Below, one piece after another: positions 1 through 7,863 of a stretch of 64,000 nucleotides of DNA (positions within the stretch are counted from its first letter, which is position 1; every line of letters starts with the position of its first letter). The notes under the pieces were generated by a model. It was not told the origin of the DNA, made no database searches, and saw only the letters and a program-made list of their open reading frames with translations. The DNA lies in the NCBI RefSeq assembly GCF_024172165.1, contig NZ_JAMZEB010000002.1, positions 310,001-374,000 of the forward strand, read 5' to 3'. The position numbers and the translations under genes were made by a program. The DNA comes from Nonomuraea thailandensis. GTDB taxonomy: Bacteria; Actinomycetota; Actinomycetes; Streptosporangiales; Streptosporangiaceae.

Positions 1-15
1 CCTGCGGCGGCTCAT
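1..15 (-). CDS. Start of a gene leaving the left edge
   Basis: Only five codons (ATG AGC CGC CGC AGG) of a leftward reading frame are visible. Its ATG overlaps the stop of a nine-codon frame at 12-38 as ATGA, the usual sign of translational coupling, and that frame has a strong ribosome site. It would be the fourth member of the leftward operon that starts at 1818. No function can be given, and the true start could lie outside the window. Confidence 0.25.
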
Positions 16-38
16 CGGGTGCCCCGGACGGTGCGCAT
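12..38 (-). other. Possible eight-residue leader peptide
   Basis: A short frame reads MRTVRGTR then TGA. Its ATG sits six bases behind GGAGGA (45-50), as good a ribosome site as any in the window. The stop overlaps a new ATG at 15 in the next frame. It may be a coupling leader for the gene that leaves the window, or the site may serve a gene whose start I cannot place. Nothing in the peptide (two Thr, three Arg) suggests an attenuator for one amino acid. Confidence 0.25.
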
Positions 39-75
39 GGTCTTTCCTCCTGTGCGGGAAGGCGAGAGAGGGGGT

Positions 76-288
76 TCAGTGAGCCCGGTGCCGCAGGGCC
101 TCGTCGATCTCGGTGATGGCTTCGACGGACACCTGCCGGATGCGGCGCAGCCGGTGCACGGTGCGCGCCGGTCCCGCCGCCTGTTCCTCGCCTCGCGGTT
201 CCCCGCCCCAGGACGGCGGCGGCGCGCCGGGCCGTACGCCCCGCGCGTGGACTTCGTGGGGTTGCGTGCGCAACTCGTCGGTGAGCAT
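76..288 (-). CDS. Small hypothetical protein, 70 residues
   Basis: Not recognised. The ATG follows TAGGAGCGACC, a good ribosome site, 16 bases after the stop of the membrane protein upstream, so it is probably the third gene of the operon that starts at 1818. The first 45 residues are rich in Pro, Gly, Arg and Glu and look disordered. The last 25 form a likely helix with alternating basic and acidic residues (RLRRIRQVSVEAITEIDEAL). There is no signal peptide or membrane segment. Coding is supported by its ribosome site and operon position, not by homology. Confidence 0.5.
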   Translation of the reverse strand: MLTDELRTQPHEVHARGVRPGAPPPSWGGEPRGEEQAAGPARTVHRLRRIRQVSVEAITEIDEALRHRAH

Positions 289-304
289 GGTCGGTCGCTC
301 CTAT

Positions 305-1111
305 TTACAGCGGGTGGGTTACTCGGGGTGGATCTCCAGGGCGGGCCGGTCGGGTCCCGGCCCGGTCGAGCCTCGCGCGCGGTTCGGCGAGGGGCCGGCG
401 CAGCATCGCCGGCCCCTCTTCGGCCGCGCGTCGGGATCGGGGTCCGTTCTCACGTTGCGACGCCCCGGCGACCCGCACCAGCGCCGTGGCGGCGAGCAGA
501 ACGGTGGCCGGCAGTACGGCCATGAGCACGCGGGCGTGCCCGGGCGCCGGCCCCCTCGGGGGTGGCCGGCCGATCGCAACCGTGGCGCCCGTCACGGTGA
601 TCGTTCCGCCCGGCATCGCTGCCGTGCCGATGGTGCCGTCCAGGCCGGATGCACCGCCGTAGACGACCCTGCCGAGCCCGACGCGGCGGACGACCGGCAC
701 GGCCGGAGGCGCCGCCGCCATCGTGGCGGCTCCTGGGGAGCCGCGAAACCGCCGCGGGTCGCGGGCACGCCGCCGCCACGAGATCAGCGGCAGGACGGCG
801 TACGCGCGCACGCGACCCGGCGGGCGGTGAGAAAGCCGGCCCCAGGCGCCACCCCTCGAAACGGCCAGCACGCCAGCCGCTACCGCGCTGGCCGACAGCA
901 CCGCGCCGACTAGGTCGGGCACGTGCTCCACGGTGCCGGGGGGGTGGGACAGCGCCGGGGCCAGCGCTGGGAGGGCTGCCACGCGGGCCGCGTACGGCCC
1001 GCGCCGGCCGCGGGCGGCCGGTGGCCGTGCGCCGCCGGGTGGCAGCGGTCGCCGGGACGCGGACGGGATGACCGCCGTCGCGTCCAGGCGGGTGGAGGCC
1101 GGGAGATTCAT
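305..1111 (-). CDS. Hypothetical protein with two membrane segments
   Basis: Not recognised. It has 268 residues and starts inside the stop of the upstream gene (ATGA at 1108-1111), so translation is probably coupled. Two hydrophobic stretches, about residues 64-84 and 193-215, could span the membrane; a weaker one lies near 103-111. The part between them holds a Gly/Thr-rich beta-like section (about 157-180). Both ends are rich in Arg, Pro and Ala and look disordered. Third codon positions are nearly all G or C, as expected for a real gene here. An atypical composition and no family match keep confidence moderate. Confidence 0.5.
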   Translation of the reverse strand: MNLPASTRLDATAVIPSASRRPLPPGGARPPAARGRRGPYAARVAALPALAPALSHPPGTVEHVPDLVGAVLSASAVAAGVLAVSRGGAWGRLSHRPPGRVRAYAVLPLISWRRRARDPRRFRGSPGAATMAAAPPAVPVVRRVGLGRVVYGGASGLDGTIGTAAMPGGTITVTGATVAIGRPPPRGPAPGHARVLMAVLPATVLLAATALVRVAGASQRENGPRSRRAAEEGPAMLRRPLAEPRARLDRAGTRPARPGDPPRVTHPL

Positions 1112-1818
1112 CGAGCCGTCACCGCGCTCTCGGCCACGTTCGGCACGCTGACGCAGACCATGCGCTCCGTCAGCCCGGCTCTGGGTCCTGCCGCGCGCGT
1201 ACGGGCCGGTCCCGCACCGCCGGCCACCATGCGCGCGACCTTGGAGGCGAGCGCCAGGTGCTCGCCGCAGCGCCGGCCCACCTTGGCCTCCAGGCCGGCC
1301 ACCTGGGCCAGCCTGAGCCGCAGGGGCTCCAGCGACGAGCGCCGTTCGAGACCGTCGAGGTCGGCCAGTCTGGCCGGCCAGCGCAGCTCCTCGGCGCAGT
1401 GGGTCTCGACCTCGACGGGCAGCTCCGCGGCGGGGAACCCCTCATGACGCAGCCGGGTGGCGACCATGACGGCGGTGAACGCCGTCTTGTCGAAGTCCGC
1501 CAGCCGGCCCGCGAGGGCCGCGCCGAGCATCCTGACGCGGTGGCTCAGGCAGACCGCACTCCACCCGAGCAACAGCAGCCGATCAGGGCCCGTCTCGGTG
1601 TGCCAGCCCGCCAGCCGCAGCTCGCGGGCCATCCGGTGGTAGAAGCGCCAGCGGTGCCCGGGGTCGTCCAGCCAGACCTGGACCCCGCCCAGCGGCAGGC
1701 CGGCGACGTGTACGCCGGCTCCCGCGACGGGTCCCGCCACGCGGGCGCAGATGCGCTGGACCACCCGCTCCTGACCGGGGACGGCCGGGCCGTCCAGGAA
1801 GGTCGAATCCATGGTCAC
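1108..1818 (-). CDS. Hypothetical protein, 236 residues
   Basis: First gene of a leftward operon, read from a GTG at 1818 with GAGGAGG about nine bases upstream; an ATG two codons later is a second choice. I do not recognise a family. The middle (about residues 60-180) is predicted helical, with a conserved-looking core of Trp, His and Arg residues (WRFYHRMARELRLAGWHTE), and it is probably cytoplasmic. The last 40 residues are Ala/Gly/Pro/Arg-rich. It is divergent from the double-HTH regulator at 2042, and the 223-bp gap between them carries two operator-like dyads, so that regulator may control it. Confidence 0.55.
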   Translation of the reverse strand: MTMDSTFLDGPAVPGQERVVQRICARVAGPVAGAGVHVAGLPLGGVQVWLDDPGHRWRFYHRMARELRLAGWHTETGPDRLLLLGWSAVCLSHRVRMLGAALAGRLADFDKTAFTAVMVATRLRHEGFPAAELPVEVETHCAEELRWPARLADLDGLERRSSLEPLRLRLAQVAGLEAKVGRRCGEHLALASKVARMVAGGAGPARTRAAGPRAGLTERMVCVSVPNVAESAVTAR

Positions 1819-1946
1819 GTCCGGCCACCTCCTCGCAGGGGGACTCTCCAGAACCCTGAGACTGTTAAGCCACAGTTACCACGTGAACCGATAGTCCGCT
1901 TCGTGAGGGGGTTATGTCAACTGACAGTTTGCGCATAAGTTGATAC

Positions 1947-1979
1947 CTGCCTGCGTGGCAGAGCTTGCCCGCATGGCAG
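1947..1979. promoter_or_regulatory. Two tandem CTGCC-N5-GGCAG dyads
   Basis: CTGCC-TGCGT-GGCAG lies at 1947-1961 and TTGCC-CGCAT-GGCAG at 1965-1979, an 18-bp repeat of an inverted repeat. They end just before a plausible promoter for the gene at 2042 (GGGACA at 1980-1985, 17-bp spacer, TACCCT at 2003-2008). The geometry fits a dimeric regulator bound next to the -35 box, possibly the HTH protein itself. Confidence 0.45.
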
Positions 1980-2041
1980 GGGACAGTGGGGCTCGCGTCC
2001 CTTACCCTGGACAATGTTCACGGGCGGCTAGGAGGTGTGCC

Positions 2042-3298
2042 GTGGCGAACTTCGCCGAGCGGCTCGATCTCGCGCTGACCAAGCGCGGCTTCACCGGCGC
2101 GCAGGTCGCCTCCGCCCTGACGGAGGCCGGCATCCCCATCACCCGCGCCTACGTCAGCCAGCTGCGCACCGGCAAGCAGACCAACCCGACGCTCCAGGTG
2201 CTCAGGGCGCTGGCGTCCTGCCTGCAGGTGAGCGTCGGCTGGCTGGTCGGCGACGACTACCTCGAGTCCGGCTCGGTGGAGGACCTGCAGCTGCGCGCGG
2301 CCACGATCGGCCTGTCCGCCTCCGGGCTGTCGGAGACCTCGCTGGCCGTGCTGCGCGGCGTGGTCGAGCTGGCCCGCAAGGCCGAGGGGCTGCCCGAGGA
2401 GCCCGAGCCGACGTCCGACATCCCCGAGGCCGTCGCGCCGCTGAGCGGCCCGCAGCGCCGGGCGCTGGGCAAGCGGCTGCACGGCCTGCGCCTGGCCGCC
2501 CAGCTCTCCGTCGAGCAGGTCGAGACCGCGATCGGCAGGGGCGCGGCCGCGATCCCCGCCATCGAGGAGGGCCGCATCGCGCCGGCGCCCATCACCGTCG
2601 AGCGCCTGCTGACCGTCTACGGCGTGTCCGTGGCCCCCATCCGCGAGTACGTGCTCTCGCTGGCCAGGGGCGAGCGCGAGGCCGCCTGGTACGACGCGCA
2701 GTCGGTGCCCGTGTGGCTGGCCACCGGCTACGCCCTGGAGGGGCGCGCCACGGTGATCCGCACCTACCACAACCAGTTCGTCCCGCCGCTGCTGCAGACC
2801 GAGGAGTACGCCAGGGCGGCCATCACCGTGGCCGGGCCCGCGACGCTCGGGCAGCAGACGGTGGAGGAGGCGCTGGCGCTCGTGCTGGCCCGCCAGGAGG
2901 CGGTGCCCCGCGACAACGGCGTGGTGTTGTGGGCCGTGATCGACGAGAGCGTGCTGACCCGCTCGATCGTCGGGCAGCACGTCCAGCTCCGCCAGCTCGA
3001 CGTGCTGATCGAGCACGCCAAGCGGCCCAACGTCTCCCTGCACGTGGTGCCGATGGAGGACCCGGCGTACGTGCCGCGCACCGGCCCCTTCACGCTCTGG
3101 CGCTTCACCGAGGCCTTCGAGCCCGACATCGCCTGCGCCCACGGCATCGAGTCCGACGCGCTGATCACCGACACGACCGCCGTGGAGGCCTTCCACCAGG
3201 CGTTCACCAAGCTGTCGGTGACGACGACCACCCGCGACGAGACGTTCGAGATGCTCAATTACCATCGCGAAAGGCTTTCGCGATCTCTGGGTATTTGA
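2042..3298 (+). CDS. XRE-family regulator, two HTH domains plus DUF5753
   Basis: Cytoplasmic DNA-binding regulator of 418 residues. The GTG start at 2042 is chosen because AGGAGG sits seven bases before it; the frame is open further upstream but has no ribosome site there. Residues 1-70 form one HTH unit (FAERLDLALTKRGFTGAQVA, with YVSQLRTGKQ as recognition helix), similar to mycobacterial EspR-type domains. A second XRE-like unit follows at about 140-200. The C-terminal half is a DUF5753 sensor-like domain (AAWYDAQSVPVWLATGYALE onward, with the typical QTEEYARA motif). Known family members usually have one HTH and often a DUF397 partner, which is absent here. The ligand is unknown. Confidence 0.85.
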   Translation: MANFAERLDLALTKRGFTGAQVASALTEAGIPITRAYVSQLRTGKQTNPTLQVLRALASCLQVSVGWLVGDDYLESGSVEDLQLRAATIGLSASGLSETSLAVLRGVVELARKAEGLPEEPEPTSDIPEAVAPLSGPQRRALGKRLHGLRLAAQLSVEQVETAIGRGAAAIPAIEEGRIAPAPITVERLLTVYGVSVAPIREYVLSLARGEREAAWYDAQSVPVWLATGYALEGRATVIRTYHNQFVPPLLQTEEYARAAITVAGPATLGQQTVEEALALVLARQEAVPRDNGVVLWAVIDESVLTRSIVGQHVQLRQLDVLIEHAKRPNVSLHVVPMEDPAYVPRTGPFTLWRFTEAFEPDIACAHGIESDALITDTTAVEAFHQAFTKLSVTTTTRDETFEMLNYHRERLSRSLGI

Positions 3299-3314
3299 TC
3301 TCCCCGCCCATTCG

Positions 3315-3329
3315 TACCAACCATTGGTA
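3315..3329. promoter_or_regulatory. Palindrome TACCAA-CCA-TTGGTA
   Basis: A perfect 6-bp inverted repeat lies in an AT-richer stretch between the stop at 3298 and the methyltransferase start at 3471. A second short one, CCAT-AATCA-ATGG, follows at 3342-3354. The lower GC content suggests a promoter. With no clear -10/-35 pair, this is only a candidate operator. Confidence 0.3.
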
Positions 3330-3470
3330 ACGTAGGTATATCCATAATCAATGGCTTTTGCGGTTGTCTTTCGCCGTGGGGCGAGGATCATATGGTCTGG
3401 GTCATCGAGTGGGGTCCGAAAGGATCAGCTTTTCCCGAGATAGTGGGCGAGGGGAAAGGGGTAACACTCA

Positions 3471-4304
3471 ATGCGTCAGCGTGCCATCCGAAACCTGGCG
3501 AAGCTGGAGATGACCCAAGCGCGTGCCACTCGCATTCTCGACGCAGCCGCGGGTGGGAAGAACAACTTCGTGGCGGACCGGGCGGTCATAAACCGTTATG
3601 ATCAGGCCGCGCCCATCACGACGACGGCCGCCAGGGCCGTGCTCGAATATTTGCGCCGTGTGGTCCGTCATCTGGCCGGCCAGGGCGTGGATCAGTTCGT
3701 GATCGTCGGGAGTGGTGTCCCGAGTGGCCTGCCGCCGGGCAGGCAGTTGCACGACGTGGCCCGTGACGCCCTGAGCGCCTCGGTGCCGCGCGTGGTCTAC
3801 GTGGAGAACGACCCTATGGTGCTGGCCGGAGCGCGGGCGACCATCGAGCCTGTCACCGACCTCGTCCGCGTTGTAGAGGGCGACGTGCGCGAGATCGACG
3901 AGATCCTCGATGACCGGGTGCTGCAGACGTTCCTCGACTGGGACCGGCCGATGGCCGTGCTGCTGCTTTCCACCCACAGCCTGAACGACGACGAGTACTT
4001 CCATTACGTGATCAAGCGGATTCGCCAGGTGGTCCCCGAGAGGAGTTACCTGTCGGTCATGCAGACCACGTTCGACGCCATTCCGGCGGAGCTGTTGCCG
4101 GCCATTCACGACCTGCTGGCCATGACGCTGCCGGGGCACGCGATTCGCACCCGGGAGGAGGTCGAGGCGTTGCTCGAAGGTCTGGTGCTGGTAGAGCCGG
4201 GGCTGGTGTGGGTTCCGGAATGGCGGCCCGACGACCACGACATCGCCTGTGCCGATCAGCCCAGCGCGTCGGGCAACTACGGAGCCGTGGCCCGGATCCC
4301 CTGA
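3471..4304 (+). CDS. SAM-dependent methyltransferase, DUF574 family
   Basis: Matches the actinobacterial DUF574/Methyltransf_19 family of about 270 residues; the substrate is unknown for the family. Seen: the family signature ARATRILDAAAGGKNNFVAD near residue 18, the SAM-binding glycine loop VIVGSGVPSG near 75, an acidic residue ending strand 2 (VVYVENDP), and GDVREI near 140. The usual Asp before the glycine loop is Val here. The ATG at 3471 has a G-rich stretch (GAGGGGAAAGGGG) about nine bases upstream; another ATG at 3510 is possible. It lies downstream of the double-HTH regulator, though a 172-bp gap makes co-transcription uncertain. A 20-bp palindrome follows it. Confidence 0.85.
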   Translation: MRQRAIRNLAKLEMTQARATRILDAAAGGKNNFVADRAVINRYDQAAPITTTAARAVLEYLRRVVRHLAGQGVDQFVIVGSGVPSGLPPGRQLHDVARDALSASVPRVVYVENDPMVLAGARATIEPVTDLVRVVEGDVREIDEILDDRVLQTFLDWDRPMAVLLLSTHSLNDDEYFHYVIKRIRQVVPERSYLSVMQTTFDAIPAELLPAIHDLLAMTLPGHAIRTREEVEALLEGLVLVEPGLVWVPEWRPDDHDIACADQPSASGNYGAVARIP

Positions 4305-4332
4305 CGCCCGTCACGCCTGAGCGGTCGCGGTT

Positions 4333-4352
4333 CCGGCCGGCGCGCCGGCCGG
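4333..4352. terminator. GC palindrome between convergent genes
   Basis: CCGGCCGG-CGCG-CCGGCCGG is a perfect 20-bp palindrome between the convergent genes ending at 4304 and 4391. There is no U-tract, as is usual for actinobacterial terminators; it could work in both directions. Confidence 0.55.
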
Positions 4353-4390
4353 GCCCCCTGGCCGGCTCGGCGCCGCCCACGCGCCCGCCT

Positions 4391-4810
4391 TCACAACAGG
4401 CGGCCGCCCCGCAGCCGCCACTGCACGAACAGCACCCGCATGGGCCCGTTCACGAACAGCCACTGGCCGATCCACACGACCCCGAACATGACGGCGAACG
4501 CCCAGAACGACACCGGCCCCTCGACCCCGGGCACCAGCTCCAGATCGAGCAGGACCCACATGAGCAGCCCTTCCGGCACCACCGTGACCAGCCCGAACAG
4601 CGTCGGCCAGTCCTTGTCCCAGCGGAACTGCATCAGCAGGTGGTACAGCAGCTCCCAGCCGACGCCCACCACGGCCACGGCCAGCAGCATCACGAACGCG
4701 TCGCCCAGCGACAGCGGCAGCACGGCGCCGAGCAGCGCCGTCAGCACCACCCCCACCGTGGCCAGCACGAACAACCGGGTCTGCACGCGCCCGGCCAGCG
4801 TCGGGATCAA
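4391..4810 (-). CDS. Small four-helix membrane protein
   Basis: Integral membrane protein of 139 residues with four hydrophobic helices (starting near RLFVLATVG, LGDAFVMLL, TLFGLVTVV and VSFWAFAVM) separated by short loops. The TTG start at 4810 is chosen because CAGGAG lies six bases before it and it overlaps the stop of the upstream flavoprotein as TTGA. An ATG at 4843 in the same frame lacks a ribosome site and would overlap the neighbour by 37 bases. Tight coupling suggests it works with the flavoprotein, perhaps as membrane partner or anchor. The family is not recognised. Confidence 0.75.
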   Translation of the reverse strand: MIPTLAGRVQTRLFVLATVGVVLTALLGAVLPLSLGDAFVMLLAVAVVGVGWELLYHLLMQFRWDKDWPTLFGLVTVVPEGLLMWVLLDLELVPGVEGPVSFWAFAVMFGVVWIGQWLFVNGPMRVLFVQWRLRGGRLL

Positions 4811-6324
4811 GCCGGTCTCCTGTTCGCCGCCCACCTCAGCCATTGCGACACCGACCTGACCGGCCCCAGCCCCTTGCAGAACCCCCGCCTGGCCAGGTCG
4901 TCGGCGATGTCGAGGGCCGCGGTCTGCATGCCGAGGAAGCTGTCGACGGCCAGGAAGTGGTTGCCCGCGGTGGCCGCGCCCGAGGCGTACAGCCGGCCGT
5001 CGCCGTTCTCCGCGCCCAGCACCTCGAAGCTCGGGCCCACCTGCAGCCGGCCCGCCTTGTTGGGGCGGGCGCCGCCGTGCTGCAGCAGGTCGGCCAGCAC
5101 CCGGTGCTCCGGCATGTCGGCCTCCAGGCCGGTGCAGTCGATGATGAAGTCCGAGACGTACTGCATGGGCGCCGAGCTGACGCTGCGGGTGTGGGTGACC
5201 AGCCGGCCGTCGGGCGTCTGGTCGATGCGCTCCACCACGGCGTGCACCGGGTGGTACCAGCTTCCCTGCCTGGCCCGGTGCATCTGCTCCTGCCAGCGGG
5301 CCAGCTTCGGCGTGGTGGTGCCGGCCACCAGCGCGGCCAGCCGGGCCCGCCGCTCCGGCGGCGCCTTGCGGAACTGCGCCTTGAGCTGGCCGCCGAACGC
5401 CGACTTGGGCATCGTGAACGCCTGGTACGCCCACCCGTCGCCGCCCTTGCGCCGCATGAACGCGTGGGGCCCGTGCGCGCCCGTCACGAACGTGCGGAAC
5501 AGGTGCACGATCTGCGTCTGCAGGCCGTACCGCTCCCTGTCGTCCATGAGGCGCTGCAGCACCCGCGAGGCCACGATGCCCGCGCCGCGCACCACCACCA
5601 CGCCGGGACGCTTGCTGAGCTGGTCGTAGACGTGCTCGTGCGGCTCGTACGCGTTCACCACGCGGTACCGCTCACCCTTGCGCTGCCGGAACTCCTGGAG
5701 GTCGTCGAGGAACTTCAGCCCCGGATACCCCACGGCCAGGTGCACATACCGCGAGCGCAGCGCCACCCGCTTGGTCGGCCCGCTGCCCGCCGGCGGCGTC
5801 AGCACGGTGAAGTAGCCGCCGCCCAGCCGCTTCCTGACCATGCGGACCTGGCCCTTGGCCAGCATCTCCCAGTAGCCGATGCGGTCGGCCTCGCGCTGCA
5901 CGCCGCGCAGGACGAGCGCGGCCCGCGGGCTGTAGAAGTCGCGGCCGATCGGCTCGGTGAGCACCTGGAACAGCGGCCCGATGGAGCGCTCCTGCCAGGC
6001 CTCCTGCACCGCGTACGAGGGAAAGCCCCAGATGTTGTCGGGCCGCGCCCCCGAGTCGGAGCGGATGCGCTCGTGCGCCGGGAGCTGCGAGACCCGCGTC
6101 AGGTACTCCCAGGTCTGCCAGGGGGAGTCGCTGGTCGACAGCACCCGCATGGCGGAGGCGGCCACGCCGCGGATGCGCAGCACGTCGAGCAGCGTGAACG
6201 AGCCGAGCCCGCCGCCCACGGAGACCAGCGGCATGTCGTAGATGGGGATGCCCGCCGACTCGACGAGCCCGTCGGCCCAGACGGAGGAGTGCAGTAACTC
6301 CGGCGTCAGATCTCCCCATGACAC
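4807..6324 (-). CDS. FAD/NAD(P)-binding oxidoreductase-like protein
   Basis: Flavoprotein-type protein of 505 residues. Residues about 32-45 hold a dinucleotide-binding loop (SVGGGLGSF) after a beta strand; a second nucleotide-binding segment ends in the characteristic DFIIDCTG near residue 400. The C-terminus has a Gly/Ala loop (YASGAATAGNHFLAVDSFLG) like the FAD-contacting end of such enzymes. The substrate is unknown. The first coupled gene downstream is a small membrane protein. The GTG start has no ribosome site, but TACCTT lies eight bases before it, so the transcript may be leaderless. Confidence 0.75.
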   Translation of the reverse strand: MSWGDLTPELLHSSVWADGLVESAGIPIYDMPLVSVGGGLGSFTLLDVLRIRGVAASAMRVLSTSDSPWQTWEYLTRVSQLPAHERIRSDSGARPDNIWGFPSYAVQEAWQERSIGPLFQVLTEPIGRDFYSPRAALVLRGVQREADRIGYWEMLAKGQVRMVRKRLGGGYFTVLTPPAGSGPTKRVALRSRYVHLAVGYPGLKFLDDLQEFRQRKGERYRVVNAYEPHEHVYDQLSKRPGVVVVRGAGIVASRVLQRLMDDRERYGLQTQIVHLFRTFVTGAHGPHAFMRRKGGDGWAYQAFTMPKSAFGGQLKAQFRKAPPERRARLAALVAGTTTPKLARWQEQMHRARQGSWYHPVHAVVERIDQTPDGRLVTHTRSVSSAPMQYVSDFIIDCTGLEADMPEHRVLADLLQHGGARPNKAGRLQVGPSFEVLGAENGDGRLYASGAATAGNHFLAVDSFLGMQTAALDIADDLARRGFCKGLGPVRSVSQWLRWAANRRPA

Positions 6325-6355
6325 GGAAGCTAAAGGTAGCGCAAAACCTCCACTT

Positions 6356-7174
6356 TCAGTCCCACCAGAACGACCACACGTGCCGCCCGGCGATCTGGCC
6401 GGCGTACCCCTCCAGGTCGCCCGGCCCCTGCACCACGTTGTCCGGGCAGAACGTCCAGTGCTCGGCCGCCACGTGCAGCGCGTGCTCGGGATCGACCGGC
6501 GGCGCCGCCACGCTCAGCTCCAGCGTGTTGAAGCCGACGGCCACCACCCGCGCCCCGAACCGGTCCTCCCAGCTCCGCACCACCGACGCCATCGGCACCA
6601 TCCACTCGTTGTGGTGCAGCGCCCCCTGCCAGCCCATCACCGCCAGCGCGTCCGCGCCCCGGCCCGCCGCGACCAGGCCGAGCGGCATGCCCCTGGCCGC
6701 CAGCTCGCCCGCCAGCCAGTCGGCGACCGCCTCCGGCTCGGCCCTCAGCACGCCGGGCGGCGCCAGGCCGGGGCAGATCGCGCCGTACGGGTCCAGCTCC
6801 TCCAGCGCGTCGGGCGGCATCTGCGCCACCCACTCCTGCCACACCTCGGCCATGAACCCCTCGGCGGTGAAGTGGTCGATCTGGCGGGGATCGTCCGGCA
6901 CGACCTGCCCCACGCTCCAGGGCTGCGCCGACTCGTCCAGCAGCAGCGGCCACAGGCCGCTGTGCGCGTGCCACTCGCGCAGCAGTGTCCAGTCCGCGCC
7001 GGTCACCGGATCGTCGCTCATCCAGAACGCCGGCCGCGCCGGCACCCCCTGCCCGGTGTAGCCGGGATCCGGCCAGACCACGTCACCGGGAGGCAGGGCC
7101 ACGGGCAGCCGGCGCCCCCTGCCGCCGTCGGCGAACAGGGGGCCCAGCTCGCGTGGCAGCCGATGATCGCTCAT
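6356..7174 (-). CDS. DUF4253 domain protein
   Basis: Cytoplasmic protein of 272 residues. The C-terminal 110 residues fit DUF4253: a Trp-rich section with PLGLVAAGRGADALAVMGWQ, NEWMVPMASVVRSWEDRFGA and a final WTFCPDNVVQG...HVWSFWWD, all typical of that family. The function of the domain is unknown. It is the leftward partner of a divergent pair with the HAD gene at 7285, and the 110-bp gap must hold both promoters. The gene downstream starts 32 bases after its stop and seems to have its own promoter. Confidence 0.8.
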   Translation of the reverse strand: MSDHRLPRELGPLFADGGRGRRLPVALPPGDVVWPDPGYTGQGVPARPAFWMSDDPVTGADWTLLREWHAHSGLWPLLLDESAQPWSVGQVVPDDPRQIDHFTAEGFMAEVWQEWVAQMPPDALEELDPYGAICPGLAPPGVLRAEPEAVADWLAGELAARGMPLGLVAAGRGADALAVMGWQGALHHNEWMVPMASVVRSWEDRFGARVVAVGFNTLELSVAAPPVDPEHALHVAAEHWTFCPDNVVQGPGDLEGYAGQIAGRHVWSFWWD

Positions 7175-7284
7175 GCCCTACCGTTCCGATACCGAATCCT
7201 GTCTCGGAGATGGTAGTGCCGCGGGTCGTCCCGGTACCTGTGGCGGGGACCTCCGGGTGCGGGTGTGAGGCAGAATGCTGTTCT

Positions 7285-7863
7285 GTGTTCCCCTTCGACG
7301 CGGTTCTCACCGACTTCGACGGCGTGCTGCGCCACTTCGACCACGCCGCTCAGGCCGACATCGAGGCCCGTTATGGCCTGCCCCTGATGAAGACGGCCTT
7401 CGACCCCGAGCTGATCCTGCCCCCGACGCTCGGCCACGTCTCCGAGGCGCAGTGGGCGGAGTCGATCGTGGCGGCGCTCGGCGGCGACGAGCGCGCGCGG
7501 CAGGCCGTGGCCGAGTTCATCGAGATCGGGTTCTGGGTGGACGAGCAGGTCAGGGAGCTGCTGGCCAGGGCGCAGGAGCGGGTGCCGGTGATCATCGTGA
7601 CCAACGCCATGGACACGCTGGAGGAGCACATCGACCGGCTCGGGCTGACGTACTTCGCCGACGACGTGGTCAGCAGCGCCAGGGTCGGCGTCGCCAAGCC
7701 CGACCCGCGCATCTACGAGATCGCGGCGGAGCGGGCCGGGGCCGAGCCCGGGCGCTGCCTGTTCGTCGACGACCGGCTGCCGAACGTGGAGGCCGCCAGG
7801 GCTCTGGGCATGACCGGCATCCACTACCGGACGTTCCAGGATCTCGCCGACGTCCTGGGCTAG
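7285..7863 (+). CDS. HAD-superfamily hydrolase, subfamily IA
   Basis: Predicted small-molecule phosphatase of 192 residues. Motif I is TDFDGVL (nucleophile D10 and acid D12), motif II is IIVTNA, the motif III lysine is in VGVAKPDP, and motif IV is FVDDRLPN. A small helical cap lies between motifs I and II. The GTG at 7285 is the only reasonable start in the frame. Its TAG stop overlaps the TAG of the convergent tenA gene on the other strand (CTAG, 7860-7863). Some HAD enzymes act on thiamine intermediates, so a link with TenA is possible but not shown. Confidence 0.8.
   Translation: MFPFDAVLTDFDGVLRHFDHAAQADIEARYGLPLMKTAFDPELILPPTLGHVSEAQWAESIVAALGGDERARQAVAEFIEIGFWVDEQVRELLARAQERVPVIIVTNAMDTLEEHIDRLGLTYFADDVVSSARVGVAKPDPRIYEIAAERAGAEPGRCLFVDDRLPNVEAARALGMTGIHYRTFQDLADVLG

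Noticed and set aside
3392..3601. Small plus-strand frame starting before the methyltransferase
   Set aside because: Although GAGG precedes its ATG, it runs in another frame into the methyltransferase coding region and shows no family features.
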